Origin: Planctomycetota bacterium
GTDB taxonomy: Bacteria > Planctomycetota > Phycisphaerae > UBA1845
Length of the DNA stretch: 7,391 nt
Assembly: GCA_022563615.1 (NCBI GenBank)
Contig: JADFMZ010000156.1
Span: 1 to 7,391, forward strand
Reading direction: 5' to 3'
In this document: positions 6,050 to 7,391 of the stretch, piece after piece
How the letters are laid out: each line of letters starts with the position of its first letter
Numbering within the stretch: the first letter of the stretch is position 1
Notes under the pieces: model-generated
Database searches by the model: none
What the model was told of the DNA's origin: nothing
Seen by the model: only the letters and a program-made list of their open reading frames with translations
Program-made: the position numbers and the translations under genes

Positions 6050-7391
6050 ATGCGGGAGCAATCGTCGCAGCCGGGCGCGAAGTTCGATCGTCTGCTTTCT
6101 GTGCTGTTGATCGGCGCAGCCGTGGTTGTATACGCCAACAGTTTTGGCGGCGTCTTTCAGTTCGATGACCGTCACGCCATTGTCGAGAATGAACGCATTC
6201 ATCAACTATGGCCTCCTTGGGATCTTCTTTCCAGTCGCCGTCCTCTTTTTGAGATTTCCCTCGCCGTCAACTATGCCCTGGGTGAATTGGATCCATGGGG
6301 ATACCATCTCGTAAACTTGGCCATTCACATCCTAACGGGCCTGACCCTCTTCGGCGTGATTCGCCGGACGATGCTACACGTGGGACACGCGAGCCGAATG
6401 GCGCAGGCAAGCTCGCGGTTGGCGTTTGCGATCTCGCTCATCTGGCTAGTGCATCCGCTTCAGACCGAGAGTGTCACCTATCTCGTGCAGCGTTGCGAAG
6501 CCATGATGGGATTGTTCTATCTTCTCACGATCTACTGCGTCTTGCGAGCAGTCGCTTCGACGCGCGCATGGTCTTGGTATGTGCTCGCAGTCGTTACGTG
6601 TGCGCTGGGAATGGCCAGCAAAGCCGTCATGGTCACTGCGCCGATTGTTGTTCTTCTGTACGATCGCATCTTCCTCGCCCGCTCGTGGAGGAGCATATGG
6701 GACAAACGTTGGCATTTGTACTCAGGCCTGGCGGTGACCTGGGGTATTCTATGGCTATGCGGCATTGTCCAGTCATTGGTAAATGCGTCGAACCCTCGGG
6801 CTACTGTCGGGCTTGGATTCACGGGGATCACTCCAGTGGAATACCTTCTAACGCAGCCCGGTGTGATCCTCTATTACCTACGCCTATCCTTCTGGCCTCA
6901 TCCATTATGTTTGGATTACGCATGGCCCGTAGAAACCGGAGTGGTTTCCATCATTCTGTCGCTGGCTGTCATTCTCGTAGCGGCCGTAGGTGCGATGTTG
7001 TACTTGCGGCGACGTTCATGGATTGGTTTTGTCGGTGCATGGTTCTTTCTTATTCTTTCGCCCACCTCCAGTATCATTCCCATCCGAGACCCGCTGTTTG
7101 AACATCGGATGTATCTTCCATTGGCGGCGGTCGTGACGCTTTCGGTTCTGGCATGGCATGGAGTCGCCGCTGGGTGGTGCGCTACTGCACGGGCCGGTCG
7201 GCTACGCCGTTTGCTTCCTGTGTGTTTCCTAGTGGCCATCAGCGTGGCCTTGGGAACGACAACCATTCGCCGGAATCAGGACTACCAGACGGAGCTTGGA
7301 ATGTGGAAGGACATCGTGGCCAAGCGCCCGAACAATGCCCGTGGACACTACAGTCTCGGTACCGTGTTGTTGAGGAATACGAAAACCGACG
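6050..7391 (+). CDS. Second TMTC-like GT-C/TPR protein, 3' end beyond window
   Basis: I translated this frame by hand from ATG 6050; it is open for 447 codons to the right edge, so the gene is partial. It aligns along its length with the upstream gene and is roughly 55-60% identical by eye. It keeps FDD (38-40), HPLQTESVTYLVQRCE (135-150), ASKAVMVTAPIVVLLYDR (189-206), LTQPGVILYYLR (267-278), PLCLDYAWPV (285-294) and FEHRMYLPL (350-358). The TPR region starts near residue 429 with NNARGHYSLGTVLLR. The loop at about 108-123 is some 20 residues shorter than in its neighbour. The gap to the previous stop is three bases. A weak AAAGG (6035-6039) lies ten bases upstream, so translation is probably coupled. 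It is a tandem duplicate that has diverged, presumably with a related but not identical substrate. Confidence is high for frame and family, low for the exact reaction. Confidence 0.92.
   Translation, partial: MREQSSQPGAKFDRLLSVLLIGAAVVVYANSFGGVFQFDDRHAIVENERIHQLWPPWDLLSSRRPLFEISLAVNYALGELDPWGYHLVNLAIHILTGLTLFGVIRRTMLHVGHASRMAQASSRLAFAISLIWLVHPLQTESVTYLVQRCEAMMGLFYLLTIYCVLRAVASTRAWSWYVLAVVTCALGMASKAVMVTAPIVVLLYDRIFLARSWRSIWDKRWHLYSGLAVTWGILWLCGIVQSLVNASNPRATVGLGFTGITPVEYLLTQPGVILYYLRLSFWPHPLCLDYAWPVETGVVSIILSLAVILVAAVGAMLYLRRRSWIGFVGAWFFLILSPTSSIIPIRDPLFEHRMYLPLAAVVTLSVLAWHGVAAGWCATARAGRLRRLLPVCFLVAISVALGTTTIRRNQDYQTELGMWKDIVAKRPNNARGHYSLGTVLLRNTKTD

Noticed and set aside
6295..7101. 268-codon plus-strand frame
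   Set aside because: It is a shadow of the second TMTC-like gene in a different frame, with a basic, His/Ser-rich translation and no family features.
1..7391. Transposase, integrase, CRISPR array, or rRNA
   Set aside because: I looked because of the gene fragments and direct repeats, but no transposase or integrase motifs, regularly spaced repeats, or rRNA-like stretches were seen.

Overview
The window reads as a bacterial chromosomal segment of moderately high GC. The host is probably a planctomycete or another PVC-type bacterium. That rests on the large multi-TM TPR proteins, the genes starting without a clear Shine-Dalgarno, and the style of the short exported-protein fragment. It is an inference, because no taxonomic marker gene is present.

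Left part (1-1036): a minus-strand gene runs off the left edge. It is open from an ATG at 805 and has a strong AGGAGG. It looks like a HEPN/AbiU2-type protein, a group linked to abortive-infection and toxin functions. A short divergent intergenic region (806-1036) separates it from the next start.

Middle part (977-3278): this is a mosaic of broken and intact genes. It opens with a truncated copy of the 5' end of a family-2 glycosyltransferase (1037-1345). Next come about 200 bases with no recognisable gene, the C-terminal half of a DUF1801 protein (1559-1801), and an intact Rv2258c-like SAM methyltransferase (1824-2897). Then come the last ~44 codons of an RND efflux permease on the minus strand (2943-3077) and a 41-codon signal-peptide stub on the plus strand (3091-3216). 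The stretch is bracketed by two direct copies of a 342-base sequence (977-1318 and 3219-3560), the second being the start of the intact glycosyltransferase.

Right part (3279-7391): a tight operon of three genes. A complete GT2 glycosyltransferase (3279-4268) overlaps by one base a TMTC-like multi-TM protein with C-terminal TPRs (4268-6046). Three bases later a second TMTC-like paralogue begins (6050) and is still open at the window end. A plausible reading is envelope glycan or protein-glycosylation chemistry: the GT2 acts on the cytoplasmic face, and the two GT-C-like membrane proteins use a lipid-linked sugar on the outer face. The substrate is unknown.

Three points matter most. Two real genes, the left HEPN-like gene and the right TMTC paralogue, run off the window edges. 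The methyltransferase block lies between direct repeats of the glycosyltransferase 5' end. The operon couples one GT2 with tandem diverged TMTC-like proteins.
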